A stretch of DNA of 64,000 nt from an uncultured Prevotellaceae bacterium (GCA_902775475.1 CACYME010000009.1:27365-91364); one strand, 5' to 3'; shown: positions 1-9,507, counted from the first letter of the stretch. The notes: a model not told the origin generated them from the letters alone. Translations and numbers: made by a program.

Positions 1-511
1 CGGGACGTCCGTACTGGGCCGTCAGACGATAGTAGTTGTAGCCGCGAAGGAAATAGGCATGTGCCAGGCAGCGGTTGCGCACCTTCTCGTCGGCAATCCT
101 GTCGGCACTGGCGATGATGGTGTTGCACGAGGCGATGCCATAGTAGAGCTGGTCCCACAACGCTTGTGGAGCGGGGCAGTTCTTGTTGGCCGCACCAGTG
201 GCGGGCGTACAGGCCACGGCGCCGAAACGGTTGTCGTAGGTGTTCCAGCATTCGCTGGTCAGGTCGTTGCCGTTGGTGAACTCATCGGTGCCATAGAGTG
301 TGATGCCGTAGGCCCACTCATAGCCGAAGTGCCAGCGGATGTTTCCATAGAGCGATACTGCCAGTGCCTCAAGTCCTTCGGGGGTCTCGAAATACTGTGT
401 AGAGTATTTGGTGGTCAGCTCCTCGTCGAGGAAGTCGCCAGAGCAGGATGTCATTCCTACCGTCATCGTTGCTGCCAGCATACCACTCATTATATATTTA
501 TTGTATTTCAT
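1..511 (-). CDS. SusD/RagB-family outer-membrane lipoprotein (partial, C-terminus off window)
   Basis: The reverse strand from 511 encodes the first 170 residues of a SusD-like glycan-binding lipoprotein. It opens with a lipoprotein signal peptide ending in MTSC, so Cys23 is the predicted lipidated residue, followed by SGDFLDEELTTKYSTQYF, a typical SusD start. Later segments (ALWDQLYYGIASCNTIIASA and AYFLRGYNYYRLTAQYGRP) match the TPR-like helices that SusD proteins use to pack on SusC. The start at 511 is chosen because it gives the signal peptide. The gene lies 60 bp downstream of susC in the same orientation, as expected for a SusC/SusD pair that captures and imports oligosaccharides. The rest of the gene lies beyond base 1. 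Confidence 0.93.
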   Translation of the reverse strand, partial: MKYNKYIMSGMLAATMTVGMTSCSGDFLDEELTTKYSTQYFETPEGLEALAVSLYGNIRWHFGYEWAYGITLYGTDEFTNGNDLTSECWNTYDNRFGAVACTPATGAANKNCPAPQALWDQLYYGIASCNTIIASADRIADEKVRNRCLAHAYFLRGYNYYRLTAQYGRP

Positions 512-571
512 AATCTTCCTATCTAAATTAAAAATGTTGTGTGATAGCCATTCTGTTACTCTTTATCTTCC

Positions 572-3500
572 TTAGAAACCAATCTCCAGGCCGAAGACGA
601 AGCTGCGGTTGAAGTAGGTCCGTCCTGTGTCGAGGTCGAATCCGTCAACCGACTGCTTCAGGCTGAACGGGTTGACCACCTGTGCATAAATCTTGGCATG
701 CGAGAGCGTGGCGTTTCTCAGCAGCGTCTTGGGCAGATTGTAGCCCAGCGAGATGTTGCGCACCTTGATGAAGGATGCCTTCTTGAAGCCCAGCAGCGAA
801 GAGAAAGCGTCCTGCGAGCCTGATGTGGCCTGTCCCAGGATAGGCTTCTGATACTCGGCTCCCGTATTGCTGGGTGTCCAGTAGTCAATCTCACGCTGGT
901 TGCCGTGGGCAGTCATGGCCTCGCCGCCTGTTGAGAACATGTAGCCGAGGCGTCCGAACATCTGGATGCCCAGCTCCAGTCCGTTCCACGAGAACCTGTT
1001 GTTCCATCCGAATGTCGTGCTCGGGTTTCTGCGGCCCAGCACCACGCGGTCGTCGCCGTCCATCTTGTAGTCGCCGTTCTGGTCCTTCGGACGCACGTTA
1101 CCGGCTGTGAAGTTGTAGCCGTTTTCGTTCCACTTGGCCATCTCGGCGGCATCGCTTTCCTGCCATACGCCGTCGTTCTCATAGCCGTAGAACACGGAGA
1201 TGGCTTCGCCGATGAACAATGAGTTGTCGGGCATGTCGTTCTTGCCGTATGCCAGTTCCACAATCTCATCCTTCTGGTAGGCAATGTTGAAGTCGGTCTC
1301 CCATTCCATCTCCTTGGTCTGCACGGGGAAGGCGCTCAGCGTGAACTCCACGCCGTGGTTCTTGGTCTTACCCACATTCGACATGGTGCTGGGGAATCCC
1401 GTCAGCGTAGGAATGGTGGTCGACATGATCAGGTCGTTGGTCTTCGACCAGTAGAGGTCTACGCTACCGAAGATGCGGCCGTTCAGGAATCCGTAGTCCA
1501 GGCCGAAGTTCCACTGTGTGGTCTTCTCCCATCCCAGTTCGGGGTTGGCCATCGTCAGTTGCGAGCCGGAATAGTAGGGCTCGTTGGTGGTGTAGCCCAG
1601 CACATTCTCCATGCCGTTGAAGGGCAGGTAGATGCTGGTGATGTCGCCCTTGGTGGCGTATGGGCTCACGGCCGAGTTGCCCGTCACGCCCACGCCGAGG
1701 CGCAGCTTCAGGTTGCTGAGCCAGTCGAGGCTCTTCGCAAAGTCCTCTTCGCCGATGCGCCATGCCAGTGCTGCCGAGGGGAAGAAGTCCCACTTGTGTC
1801 CGTCGGCCAGCTGCGAGGCACCGTCCCAGCGACCGCTGACGGTGAGCAGGTAGCGGTCGTTGAAGCCATAGTTCAGGCGAATCATATACGACTCGAGCTG
1901 ACGCTCGGTGAGGCCCGACGAGATGCTCACCTTGTTGTCGGCATTGGTCACGTCGAGCGTGTTGAAGGCGTTCCACAGGTAGGAGTCCTTGGCGATGTTC
2001 TGTCCCGACATGCCCGATGTCTCCGTGTTCCACTTCGAGGCGGTCTGCAGCAGGGTGACGCCCACTTTGTGCAGGTCGGCGAAAGTGCGGTCGAACATAA
2101 TCATGTTGTCGAGTGTCCACGAGAAGTCGCGACGGTTGTTCAGGCGAGCGTAGTTCACGCCTTCCGAACCGTCGGCATTGATTTTGTGCGACGAGAATCC
2201 GTCGATGTAGACACCCTCACGCCAGTGGCGGAAATCGGGACCGAAGTTAATCTTGTAGCGGAGGCCTTGGACGGGCTTGAAGATTTCGCCAAAGTCGACC
2301 GTTGCCGAGAAGTTGCCGAGGGCGCGGAAGGCCTGCGACTTCTGAGTGGAGTGGTTCCAATCGTCCATGATGGAGTAGATGCCCGACTCACCGCCAGGAT
2401 TGATTACCTTGTTGCCGTTGGCGTCGAAGGGCACAGCAATGTTGTAGATGGCCTTTGCGGTGCCATAGATGGCATCGGGCACAGAACCCGAACGTCCGCC
2501 GAGCGTCGACATACCGTAGTCCTGCTCCTGCCACGACGCATTGATGGAGGCCTGCATCGAGAACCACTTCGTGGGCTTGATGTTGACGCTAATCTTGCCG
2601 GTATAGCGGTCGTACCACTGGCCCTTTTGCGTACCCTTGTTGCTCAGGTAGCCGAACGAGCCATAGGCGTTCATCTCGTTGGTGCCGCCGCTCACTGCCA
2701 GTGTGTGCTCGTGCGAGACGGCAGTCTGCGTCACATAGTCGGTCCAGTCGGTGTTGGTCACCTTCGAGGGGTCCCACGAGCCGCTGGCCCATCCCTTCAT
2801 CACGTTGTCGCGCGAGGTCTGTCCGTCGAGGGCACTGTCGAAGATGAGCATGTCGTTGGCCTGTGTGGGATGGTCGGGGTGTGCATACGTCGTGGGGTCG
2901 AGGTTGTAGGCAGCCCAGCGACGGAAATTGATGAAGTCCTGGGCACTCATCGAAGGCGAACGGTCAACAATGTTCGAAATGGTCATCGTGCCCGTATAGT
3001 CGAGGCGCATCTTGCCAGCCTTTCCCTGCTTGGTGGTGACGAGCACCACACCATTGGCACCACGGCTACCATAGATAGCTGTGGCCGATGCGTCCTTCAG
3101 GATGTCAATGCTCTCAATGTCGCGCGGGTTCAGGGTCTCAATGGCCGAAGCCGACATCAAGGGCACTCCGTCGACCACATAGAGCGGTGCATTGGTGGCG
3201 CCGATGGAACGCTCGCCACGGATGCGGATGCTACCCAGCTGGCCAGGACGCTCGTTGGTGGTGATGTCAACACCGGCGGCCTTGCCCTGAAGTGCTTCGA
3301 AGGCGTTGTTCACGGGACGGGTGTTCAGTTGCTCCTCGCCAATGTTCACCATTGAACCCGTCACGTCGCTGCGCTTCTGGGTGCCATAACCCACCACGAC
3401 CACTTCGTCGAGCAGTTGGCGGTCTTCCTCCATGGTCACGTTCAACTGGCTCTTGCCGTCAACAGCCACGGTGCGCGTGCGATAGCCCACATACGAGATG

Positions 3501-3754
3501 TTCAGGCTGGCACCTGCTGGGACATTGCTGATGGAGTAGTTGCCATCCAAATCAGTCACCACACCATTGCTGGTGCCTTTCACCATCACGCTGGCACCAA
3601 TGATGGGTTCACCACTGGCATCCACAACTTTTCCTGTCACTTTGCTCTGTGCGAATGCTCCTGAAGAGCAGACGAAGAGAAGTAACAAGAACATCAGTCG
3701 ACGAAGGGAAAGGACTCCCCCACCCGACTGAAGACGTTCATTAAAGTTTCTCAT
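572..3754 (-). CDS. SusC/RagA-family TonB-dependent outer-membrane transporter
   Basis: A 1060-residue SusC-type transporter. After a signal peptide ending near GAFAQ there is a carboxypeptidase-regulatory-like domain (about residues 38-110, KVTGKVVDASGEPIIGASV), then the TonB-box/plug start EVVVVGYGTQKRSDVTGS, a plug domain and a beta-barrel ending in VFGLEIGF with the terminal aromatic residue used for barrel insertion. SusC proteins import oligosaccharides across the outer membrane using TonB energy, with the SusD partner as lid; that partner follows immediately. The GH2 gene 55 bp upstream points the same way, so the three form the start of a polysaccharide utilisation locus. The substrate cannot be read from this sequence. 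Confidence 0.97.
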   Translation of the reverse strand: MRNFNERLQSGGGVLSLRRLMFLLLLFVCSSGAFAQSKVTGKVVDASGEPIIGASVMVKGTSNGVVTDLDGNYSISNVPAGASLNISYVGYRTRTVAVDGKSQLNVTMEEDRQLLDEVVVVGYGTQKRSDVTGSMVNIGEEQLNTRPVNNAFEALQGKAAGVDITTNERPGQLGSIRIRGERSIGATNAPLYVVDGVPLMSASAIETLNPRDIESIDILKDASATAIYGSRGANGVVLVTTKQGKAGKMRLDYTGTMTISNIVDRSPSMSAQDFINFRRWAAYNLDPTTYAHPDHPTQANDMLIFDSALDGQTSRDNVMKGWASGSWDPSKVTNTDWTDYVTQTAVSHEHTLAVSGGTNEMNAYGSFGYLSNKGTQKGQWYDRYTGKISVNIKPTKWFSMQASINASWQEQDYGMSTLGGRSGSVPDAIYGTAKAIYNIAVPFDANGNKVINPGGESGIYSIMDDWNHSTQKSQAFRALGNFSATVDFGEIFKPVQGLRYKINFGPDFRHWREGVYIDGFSSHKINADGSEGVNYARLNNRRDFSWTLDNMIMFDRTFADLHKVGVTLLQTASKWNTETSGMSGQNIAKDSYLWNAFNTLDVTNADNKVSISSGLTERQLESYMIRLNYGFNDRYLLTVSGRWDGASQLADGHKWDFFPSAALAWRIGEEDFAKSLDWLSNLKLRLGVGVTGNSAVSPYATKGDITSIYLPFNGMENVLGYTTNEPYYSGSQLTMANPELGWEKTTQWNFGLDYGFLNGRIFGSVDLYWSKTNDLIMSTTIPTLTGFPSTMSNVGKTKNHGVEFTLSAFPVQTKEMEWETDFNIAYQKDEIVELAYGKNDMPDNSLFIGEAISVFYGYENDGVWQESDAAEMAKWNENGYNFTAGNVRPKDQNGDYKMDGDDRVVLGRRNPSTTFGWNNRFSWNGLELGIQMFGRLGYMFSTGGEAMTAHGNQREIDYWTPSNTGAEYQKPILGQATSGSQDAFSSLLGFKKASFIKVRNISLGYNLPKTLLRNATLSHAKIYAQVVNPFSLKQSVDGFDLDTGRTYFNRSFVFGLEIGF

Positions 3755-3809
3755 ACAGTTTTTTTAAGTTAGTTAATATAAAAGGTTAATAAAAAAAGAT
3801 TTCAAAGCT

Positions 3810-6800
3810 TTATTTCACCGATTCCAGGAGGTCGGCCTCCACGATGCGCAACTCCACCTTACCGGGGGCTGACTTTAGGCGGTCGAACTCTCCGGCGTTG
3901 CCGCCTGCCAGCTCTTTCGTGTCGCCAAACTTCGAGCTGTCCTGCACAGGAGCCACCATGCGGATGGTGAGGCGGTCGGCCTTTACAGGCTGCTGAATCT
4001 TAATGTGGCAGTAGCCCAGCGTGGCGTCGGTGATGCCCTCCCACACTTTCTTGCTGCCAGCATAAATCTCCAGCGGATAGCACTTGTTGCGCCAACCAGT
4101 AAGTTTCAGCGTCAGCTCGTCGACGGCGGCCTTACGGCTGAGGCGATAGGTCACCCAGGCATTCTCCTTCTTGCCGTCGCTCTTCCACTCGCTCAACTCA
4201 TTGTCGTCGAAGCTATTGCTGACTTCAGCGGCATTGCTGCCTGCCGTAGCACTGACAATGTCAACGGTCTTCTTCAAGTCCTGATAGCTGGGCGAAAGCG
4301 GAGTTTCCCCACGGTCGAGACGGCAAGGCAATGTGAGCTGGGGCAGATATTGGGCAGCTTCTACCGGCTGCGTCTTCAGTGAAAGATAAGCAGGCTTCAA
4401 GCCCTCAGCCTGAACGGAGATGCCTATCTCACCAGCGGTGGTGGTAGAGCGGACGAGGACACGATTGACGCCACACTCAACGGGCAACGACATGTGGCCC
4501 ACGTAGTTGTCGCTGACGTTCTTCTTGTTTGACGAGTCGAGCAGGCTCTTGTCGCGGTTCAGCTCATCCTGCTGGAACAGCTTGTTGTTGCGCGTGGCAA
4601 TGCCACCAATCCACTGAGCCTCGCCCCACAGCTGGAAGTTCACCAGACGGTCGTCCAGCGGACAACGACGTCCCTGTTTGTCGACCACCTCCACCTGCAC
4701 GAGCACCATGTCGGCACCGTCGGCCTTCATGCCTTCGGGATTCTCAATGGCTGTCAGCTTCAGCTGGGCGGGTTCGCCGACGGTTGTCAGCTGATAAGAG
4801 GAGAGCGGGGTGGAACCAGAGGAGCGGGAATAGCTTCTGGCCTCGAGGGTTCCAGGCTCGAACTTCACATCCTTAAAAGTGAAGAGCCAGTTCATGGAGC
4901 GCTCGCCCTTACCCAGCGAACGGCCATTGAGGAAGAGTTCCACTTCATCGCCCGTGGAGCACACGTAGACGTTCTTCACCGTTCCCGGCTCGTAGTTCCA
5001 GTGGCCGATGATGTAGGTGCGGTCGTTCTCGGGCATCACCCATCCGTCCCACATCACCTGATGTACAAAGAAGGCATCCTTGGGCAGGCGCATGGCATCG
5101 GTGACGCCGCTCGTGCGGTAGTTCGACTCGCCACGGTGGTGGGTATTCGTATCAGAGAAGACAATCTTCACGCCACCGCTGCTGATGCGCTTACCCGTTC
5201 CCGGACGTTCGAGGAAATACTCAAACCAGCGCTCAATCATCTGCAGGGCAAACCAGTCCATGTTGTGGTTATATTCTCGAGCCGGTTTTCCACGGTAGAG
5301 GGGACCTTCGCCCTCACGGTGGAAGGGATAGGACTTATCGTCCCAGTACTTGCGCAAGCCCTCGTCGCGGCAATACTCCATGGCCCACATGGGGTGCTTG
5401 CCGCTCTTGTTGATATACAGCATCTCGCCACCATATTCTGCCTCATTGATGTCGAGCATTTCGCGGGAGCCGATGGCACGGCCTCCATGAGGGTCGTATT
5501 CGTCGCGGATGGCCTTCAGCTCGAGCATGTGCTCGCGGCTGATGCTCTCGTTGCCGCCCTCATAGAAGATGATGGAGGGATTATTCCTGTTATAGATGAT
5601 GGCATCGCGCATGAGCTGCGTGCGCTGCTGCCAGCGGGCACCATCCACGTCCTTCTCTGCGTCGCCAGCGGGCATGGCCTGAATCAGTCCTACGCGGTCG
5701 CACGACTCAATGTCCTGCTTCCAGGGTGTGACGTGCATCCAGCGCACCAGGTTGCCCCCCGACTCTACCATCAGCCCGTTGCTATAGTCGCTCAGCCAGG
5801 CAGGGACGGACAGACCCGTTCCGGGCCACTCGTTGCTGGTGCGCTGGGCATAGCCGTGCACCATCATTACGCGGTCGTTCAGCCAGAACTTTCCTTCACC
5901 AAACTGGGTCTTGCGGAAACCGGTTCGGACGACGACTGGATCATGTTCCGCCATCATCTCGCCGTTGTTGACGACCTCGCGCAGGCGGCTCTCAACAGTG
6001 TACAGATAGCCGTAACCCCAGCTCCAGAAGTGGAGTCCTTCCACCAAAGCCTGCGCCTTGAGCACCTTCGTCTGTCCCGGGCCGATGGTCAATGCTTCCT
6101 CGCCCACCACCTTGGCCACCATCTTCCCCTCGGCATCTTTCAGTATGAAGACGAGGCTGACGAGGTGGTCGTGGTTATCTTCATTCTTCACCTGCGACTC
6201 CACATGCACCACAGCTTTATGACCAGGGATATCGAAGTCGGTGGCATAGACATAAACGCCCGTGGCACCCAGATTCGAGAAGAGCGGCAGCGTCTGATAG
6301 ACTTTTCCCGTCTTGTGCAAGTAGACGTTCTTGGGAATACCGCCATAGTTGGCGTTGAAGTTGCGGTCGTTCCATTGATAACGGCTGTTGAGCACACGGT
6401 CGCGGTACTGCCAGCTATTGTCACAGCGCACAGCGAGCACGTTCTCGCCCTCCTTCACGTATGGGGTGAGGTCGAAGCCACACGCCATGACGCCATTCTC
6501 CGAGAAGCCCAGCTCATGGCCGTTCAGCCAAAAATCAGCCCCCTGGCGCACGCCTTCAAACTCCACGAACACCTTTCCTGCCACATCCTGAGCCGTGAGT
6601 GCGAAGTGCTTGCGATACCAGACGATGGTATCAGTCAGGTCTACGATGTCAACCCTGAACGCCTCATCACCATTGAAGGCGTAGGGCAGCGTGACCTTCT
6701 TCCATGCTGCGTCGTCGTATTCTGCATCCTTGGCTCCAGCGAAGTCGCCCACCTGCAAACGCCAGTCTGCATTAAAGTTTAGACGTTGTCTCTGTGATGC

Positions 6801-6854
6801 ATATATGCTTAATGAGCCCAGAAGCAGCACAAAGAAAAGCGATAGCCGTTTCAT
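3810..6854 (-). CDS. Glycoside hydrolase family 2 protein (beta-galactosidase-like)
   Basis: A 1014-residue exported GH2 enzyme. It has a signal peptide (MKRLSLFFVLLLGSLSIYAS), an N-terminal sugar-binding jelly roll (FVEFEGVRQGADFWLNGHEL), an immunoglobulin-like domain and a TIM barrel. The likely acid/base glutamate is in GGNES near residue 434 and the nucleophile glutamate in MWAMEYCRDEG near residue 491. After the barrel comes a DUF4982-like segment (IGHWNYEPGTVKNVYVCSTG) and a C-terminal F5/8-type discoidin-like module (EWKSDGKKENAWVTYRL). It is the first gene of the GH2-susC-susD operon and probably removes terminal sugars in the periplasm or at the surface. Exact linkage specificity (galactosidase, glucuronidase or other) is not settled by these motifs. 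Confidence 0.9.
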   Translation of the reverse strand: MKRLSLFFVLLLGSLSIYASQRQRLNFNADWRLQVGDFAGAKDAEYDDAAWKKVTLPYAFNGDEAFRVDIVDLTDTIVWYRKHFALTAQDVAGKVFVEFEGVRQGADFWLNGHELGFSENGVMACGFDLTPYVKEGENVLAVRCDNSWQYRDRVLNSRYQWNDRNFNANYGGIPKNVYLHKTGKVYQTLPLFSNLGATGVYVYATDFDIPGHKAVVHVESQVKNEDNHDHLVSLVFILKDAEGKMVAKVVGEEALTIGPGQTKVLKAQALVEGLHFWSWGYGYLYTVESRLREVVNNGEMMAEHDPVVVRTGFRKTQFGEGKFWLNDRVMMVHGYAQRTSNEWPGTGLSVPAWLSDYSNGLMVESGGNLVRWMHVTPWKQDIESCDRVGLIQAMPAGDAEKDVDGARWQQRTQLMRDAIIYNRNNPSIIFYEGGNESISREHMLELKAIRDEYDPHGGRAIGSREMLDINEAEYGGEMLYINKSGKHPMWAMEYCRDEGLRKYWDDKSYPFHREGEGPLYRGKPAREYNHNMDWFALQMIERWFEYFLERPGTGKRISSGGVKIVFSDTNTHHRGESNYRTSGVTDAMRLPKDAFFVHQVMWDGWVMPENDRTYIIGHWNYEPGTVKNVYVCSTGDEVELFLNGRSLGKGERSMNWLFTFKDVKFEPGTLEARSYSRSSGSTPLSSYQLTTVGEPAQLKLTAIENPEGMKADGADMVLVQVEVVDKQGRRCPLDDRLVNFQLWGEAQWIGGIATRNNKLFQQDELNRDKSLLDSSNKKNVSDNYVGHMSLPVECGVNRVLVRSTTTAGEIGISVQAEGLKPAYLSLKTQPVEAAQYLPQLTLPCRLDRGETPLSPSYQDLKKTVDIVSATAGSNAAEVSNSFDDNELSEWKSDGKKENAWVTYRLSRKAAVDELTLKLTGWRNKCYPLEIYAGSKKVWEGITDATLGYCHIKIQQPVKADRLTIRMVAPVQDSSKFGDTKELAGGNAGEFDRLKSAPGKVELRIVEADLLESVK

Positions 6855-6884
6855 TTTAGTAGCTTTTATTTAGGTTTGTTTCTG

Positions 6885-6916
6885 CAAAATTAAGCTTTTT
6901 TCTCTTTCCAGCCAAA
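6885..6916 (-). promoter_or_regulatory. Promoter of the GH2-susC-susD operon
   Basis: On the minus strand TTTG (6913-6916) is followed after 20 bp by TAATTTTG (6885-6892), a good match to the Bacteroidota sigma-ABfr consensus TTTG-N19-TAnnTTTG. It lies about 30 bp upstream of the GH2 start codon. Confidence 0.6.
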
Positions 6917-6959
6917 TTATTGTCAATTATTTTAGCAAAGAAAGCAAATTTTCGTGTAT

Positions 6960-7004
6960 AACAAAAGAGGATTGGAATTGCACGTTGGCAATACCAATCC
7001 TCTT
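6960..7004 (-). terminator. Rho-independent terminator downstream of tsf
   Basis: A long hairpin begins 24 bp after the tsf stop codon. The outer stem is GAGGATTGG/CCAATCCTC (6967-6975 with 6994-7002, plus two A-T pairs) and, after one A-A mismatch, an inner stem ATTGC/GCAAT (6977-6981 with 6988-6992) with a 6-base loop. On the minus strand it is followed by TTTTGTT, as expected for termination of rpsB-tsf. Confidence 0.8.
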
Positions 7005-7027
7005 GGGATTATTTCGCTGGCGGGAAA

Positions 7028-8023
7028 TTACTCTGCCACGAGGGTGAAGCGGCGGAAAGCCACAATCTTCAGCTCCTTGTCCTGCTGCTTGAGCCACTCC
7101 GTAACGGTAGCCTTGTCGCCGTCGCCGAACTGGAACTCCTGGTCCACCAGGCAGTTCTCCTTCTTGAACTTCTCGACACGACCCTTGGCAATGCCCTCAA
7201 TCATAGGCATCTTCAGCTGAGCCTCGCCTTCCACCTTAGCGTCGGCGATAATCTTGCGAGCCTCGTCGGCCTGCTCCTTCGTGATCCAGCCCTTGGCGGT
7301 ATTGCTCTCGATGTGGTCCTCGCTGTCGACGTGGGTGGGGTTGATGCCAGCCTTCTTCAGCTTCATGTCGATGAACTTCTGCACCTGCTCCAGCTTGGTC
7401 TTCTCAACAGCGGTCTTATACTCCTCGTCGAGAATCTTCGGGTCGATGCTCTGGGCGTCGAGTGCCACGGGCTTCATGGCAGCCACCTGCATGGCGAGCT
7501 TGTGGCCCACCTCCTGGTTCTCCTTGTTCAGCTGAACCATGGTGCAGAGCATGTGCTTGCCCATGTGGTCATAGACCTCGACATTGTCGCCCTCGAGGGT
7601 GAGATAGCCGTCGAGCTCCATCTTCTCGCCAGTGATACCCGAACGCTGCGTGACAGCCTCCTGAGCCTTCTGGCCGTTGATGTCGAGTTCCTTCACCTCG
7701 TCGAGCGTCTTGCACTTGGCAGCGACGGCGGCGTCGAGGATGCTCTGCGTCAGGGCGATGAAGTCCTTACCGTTAGCCACGAAGTCGGTCTCGCACTTCA
7801 GGGCAATCATAGCGGCAAAGCCGTTCTCCTTCTTCACGAGGACGCAGCCATTGCTGGTCTCACGGTCGGAACGCTTGGCAGCGATAGCCAGGCCACGCTC
7901 GCGGAGCAGCTCCTTGGCATGGTCGAAGTCACCCTCAGCCTCGGTCAGGGCCTTCTTCACGTCGGCCAGACCAGCACCGGTCATTGCGCGGAGCTTTTTG
8001 ATATCGTCAATTGAAATTGCCAT
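7028..8023 (-). CDS. tsf: Translation elongation factor EF-Ts
   Basis: 331 residues that begin MAISIDDIKKLRAMTGAGLA, the conserved EF-Ts N-terminal UBA-like domain that contacts EF-Tu. The core follows with CETDFVANGKDFIALT, the TDFVA motif that drives nucleotide exchange on EF-Tu. The length is near the usual 320-330 residues of Bacteroidota EF-Ts. It follows rpsB by 43 bp on the same strand, the near-universal rpsB-tsf pairing, and is followed by a strong terminator. Cytoplasmic; its role is to regenerate EF-Tu-GTP in translation. Confidence 0.99.
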   Translation of the reverse strand: MAISIDDIKKLRAMTGAGLADVKKALTEAEGDFDHAKELLRERGLAIAAKRSDRETSNGCVLVKKENGFAAMIALKCETDFVANGKDFIALTQSILDAAVAAKCKTLDEVKELDINGQKAQEAVTQRSGITGEKMELDGYLTLEGDNVEVYDHMGKHMLCTMVQLNKENQEVGHKLAMQVAAMKPVALDAQSIDPKILDEEYKTAVEKTKLEQVQKFIDMKLKKAGINPTHVDSEDHIESNTAKGWITKEQADEARKIIADAKVEGEAQLKMPMIEGIAKGRVEKFKKENCLVDQEFQFGDGDKATVTEWLKQQDKELKIVAFRRFTLVAE

Positions 8024-8066
8024 TTTTTGATTTTCTTTTTTTACTGATTAACAATTAAGGTGTTGA

Positions 8067-8900
8067 TTATTCAGCAGCGGGAGCCTCCTCCTCAGCGGGA
8101 GCCTCTTCTGCGGGAGCCTCGTCCTTGCGGGCACGGCGGGTGCGACGGGGCTTGGCCTCATCAGCCTCAGCCTCGGCCTGAGCCTCGGCAGCCTTCTCGT
8201 CGGCCTTCTCAGCCTTGCGCTCCTCCAGGCCCTCGGCGATGGCGGCGCAGCAAGCGTTGAGAATCACCTCCACGCTGTCCTTGGCATCGTCGTTGGCAGG
8301 AATGACGAAGTCAACGTTGTTGGGATCGCTGTTGGTATCGACGACACCAAACACGGGGATACCCAGGCGGTTAGCCTCGCGCACGGCGTTGGCCTCCTTC
8401 ATCACGTCGACCACGAACAGGGCGCTGGGCAGACGGGTGAGGTCAACGATAGAACCGAGGTTCTTCTCGAGCTTGGCACGCTGACGGGTAATCTGCAGCA
8501 ACTCGCGCTTCGACAGGTTGCCGAAGGTGCCGTCCTGCATGAGCTTGTCGATGTTGGCCATCTTCTTCACAGCCTTGCGGATGGTGGGGAAGTTGGTGAG
8601 CATGCCGCCCGGCCAACGCTCAATCACATAAGGCATATTAATGCTGGTTGCCTTCTCGGCAATCACTTCCTTAGTCTGTTTCTTAGTACCTACGAAGAGG
8701 ATTTTCTTGCCCTGGCGGGCGATGTTCTTCAGGGCCTCAGCGGCGTCGTCGATCTTGGCGACGGTCTTGTGGAGGTCGATGATATGGATGCCATTGCGCT
8801 CACCATAGATATAGGGAGCCATAGCGGGGTTCCACTTGCGCTTCAGGTGGCCAAAGTGGCAGCCAGCCTGCAGCAGTTGGTCAAAATTTGTTCTTGCCAT
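8067..8900 (-). CDS. rpsB: 30S ribosomal protein S2 (uS2)
   Basis: 277 residues beginning MARTNFDQLLQAGCHFGHLK and containing KILFVGTKKQTKEVIAEKA and ALFVVDVMKEANAVREANRL, all hallmark S2 segments. The C-terminal about 50 residues are an Ala/Glu-rich low-complexity tail (EEAPAEEEAPAAE), commonly seen in Bacteroidota S2. S2 is a late-assembling 30S protein that binds S1 and the 16S 3' domain. It is the first gene of rpsB-tsf, and a 210-bp spacer with inverted repeats separates it from rpsI upstream. Confidence 0.99.
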   Translation of the reverse strand: MARTNFDQLLQAGCHFGHLKRKWNPAMAPYIYGERNGIHIIDLHKTVAKIDDAAEALKNIARQGKKILFVGTKKQTKEVIAEKATSINMPYVIERWPGGMLTNFPTIRKAVKKMANIDKLMQDGTFGNLSKRELLQITRQRAKLEKNLGSIVDLTRLPSALFVVDVMKEANAVREANRLGIPVFGVVDTNSDPNNVDFVIPANDDAKDSVEVILNACCAAIAEGLEERKAEKADEKAAEAQAEAEADEAKPRRTRRARKDEAPAEEAPAEEEAPAAE

Positions 8901-8960
8901 TGTTGCTTGAAATGCTTTTTGTTTGTTTACTTTCTTTTTTAATCTTTGTTCAGACCAGCC

Positions 8961-9009
8961 CCTGAGTAGTCCCCCCGATAAGGGCGTCTCAGGAGTTTAG
9001 ATGCTAAAC
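8961..9009 (-). promoter_or_regulatory. Hairpin pair in the rpsI-rpsB spacer (possible rpsB leader)
   Basis: Two inverted repeats lie in the 210-bp spacer: CCTGAG/CTCAGG (8961-8966 with 8988-8993, with an inner CCC/GGG pairing) and GTTTAG-atg-CTAAAC (8995-9009). Neither is followed on the minus strand by a T-run, so they look more like structured leader RNA of rpsB than a terminator of rpsI. S2 autoregulation is known in other bacteria; that it happens here is only inference. Confidence 0.4.
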
Positions 9010-9034
9010 ATGTCCAGTTCGCCGGGATGATTCG

Positions 9035-9090
9035 GAATAGCGGAATAACGGAATAACGATATAACGTTATAACGCCATAGCGCGACAACG
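9035..9090. repeat. Degenerate 8-bp tandem repeat (xxATAACG) in the rpsI-rpsB spacer
   Basis: Reading the plus strand the units are GAATAACG, GAATAACG, ATATAACG, TTATAACG, CCATAGCG and CGACAACG in a row, preceded by a decayed GGAATAGC. No gene overlaps it. The function is unknown; it may simply be a slipped-strand microsatellite. Confidence 0.6.
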
Positions 9091-9110
9091 CCATCCATCC
9101 CCGACCCTTT

Positions 9111-9497
9111 TTAACGCTTACTGAACTGGAAGCGACGACGTGCCTTCGGCTGACCGGGCTTCTTGCGCTCCACCTCGCGGCTGTCGCGGGTCAGGAATCC
9201 CTGCGTCTTCAGCACCTTCTTGTCCTCGGCATTCACCTTCACCAGAGCACGTGCGATGGCCATGCGCAGAGCCTGGCTCTGGCCCGTGAAGCCACCTCCG
9301 TCGAGGTTTGCCTTGATGTCATACTTCTCGGCCACGTCGAGCAGCTGCAGGGGCTGCTTCACCACGTACTGCAGAATGGCTGAGGGGAAATATTCTGTCA
9401 GATCCTTCTTGTTGATCGTAATCTTGCCGGTACCTTCCGACATGTAAACGCGAGCCACTGAGCTCTTGCGACGACCTACGGTGTTAATTACTTCCAT
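9111..9497 (-). CDS. rpsI: 30S ribosomal protein S9 (uS9)
   Basis: 128 residues beginning MEVINTVGRRKSSVARVYMS and ending in GQPKARRRFQFSKR, the conserved S9 tail whose terminal Lys-Arg reaches the P-site tRNA. GGGFTGQSQALRMAIARALV is the other signature block. It starts 10 bp after the rplM stop codon on the same strand, the standard rplM-rpsI operon. Confidence 0.99.
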   Translation of the reverse strand: MEVINTVGRRKSSVARVYMSEGTGKITINKKDLTEYFPSAILQYVVKQPLQLLDVAEKYDIKANLDGGGFTGQSQALRMAIARALVKVNAEDKKVLKTQGFLTRDSREVERKKPGQPKARRRFQFSKR

Positions 9498-9507
9498 CTC
9501 TCCTTAT

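Noticed and set aside
1355-3355. 666-codon plus-strand open frame opposite susC
   Set aside because: It lies wholly on the reverse strand of a clear SusC gene; long antisense frames are expected in GC-rich genes, and it has no recognisable domain.
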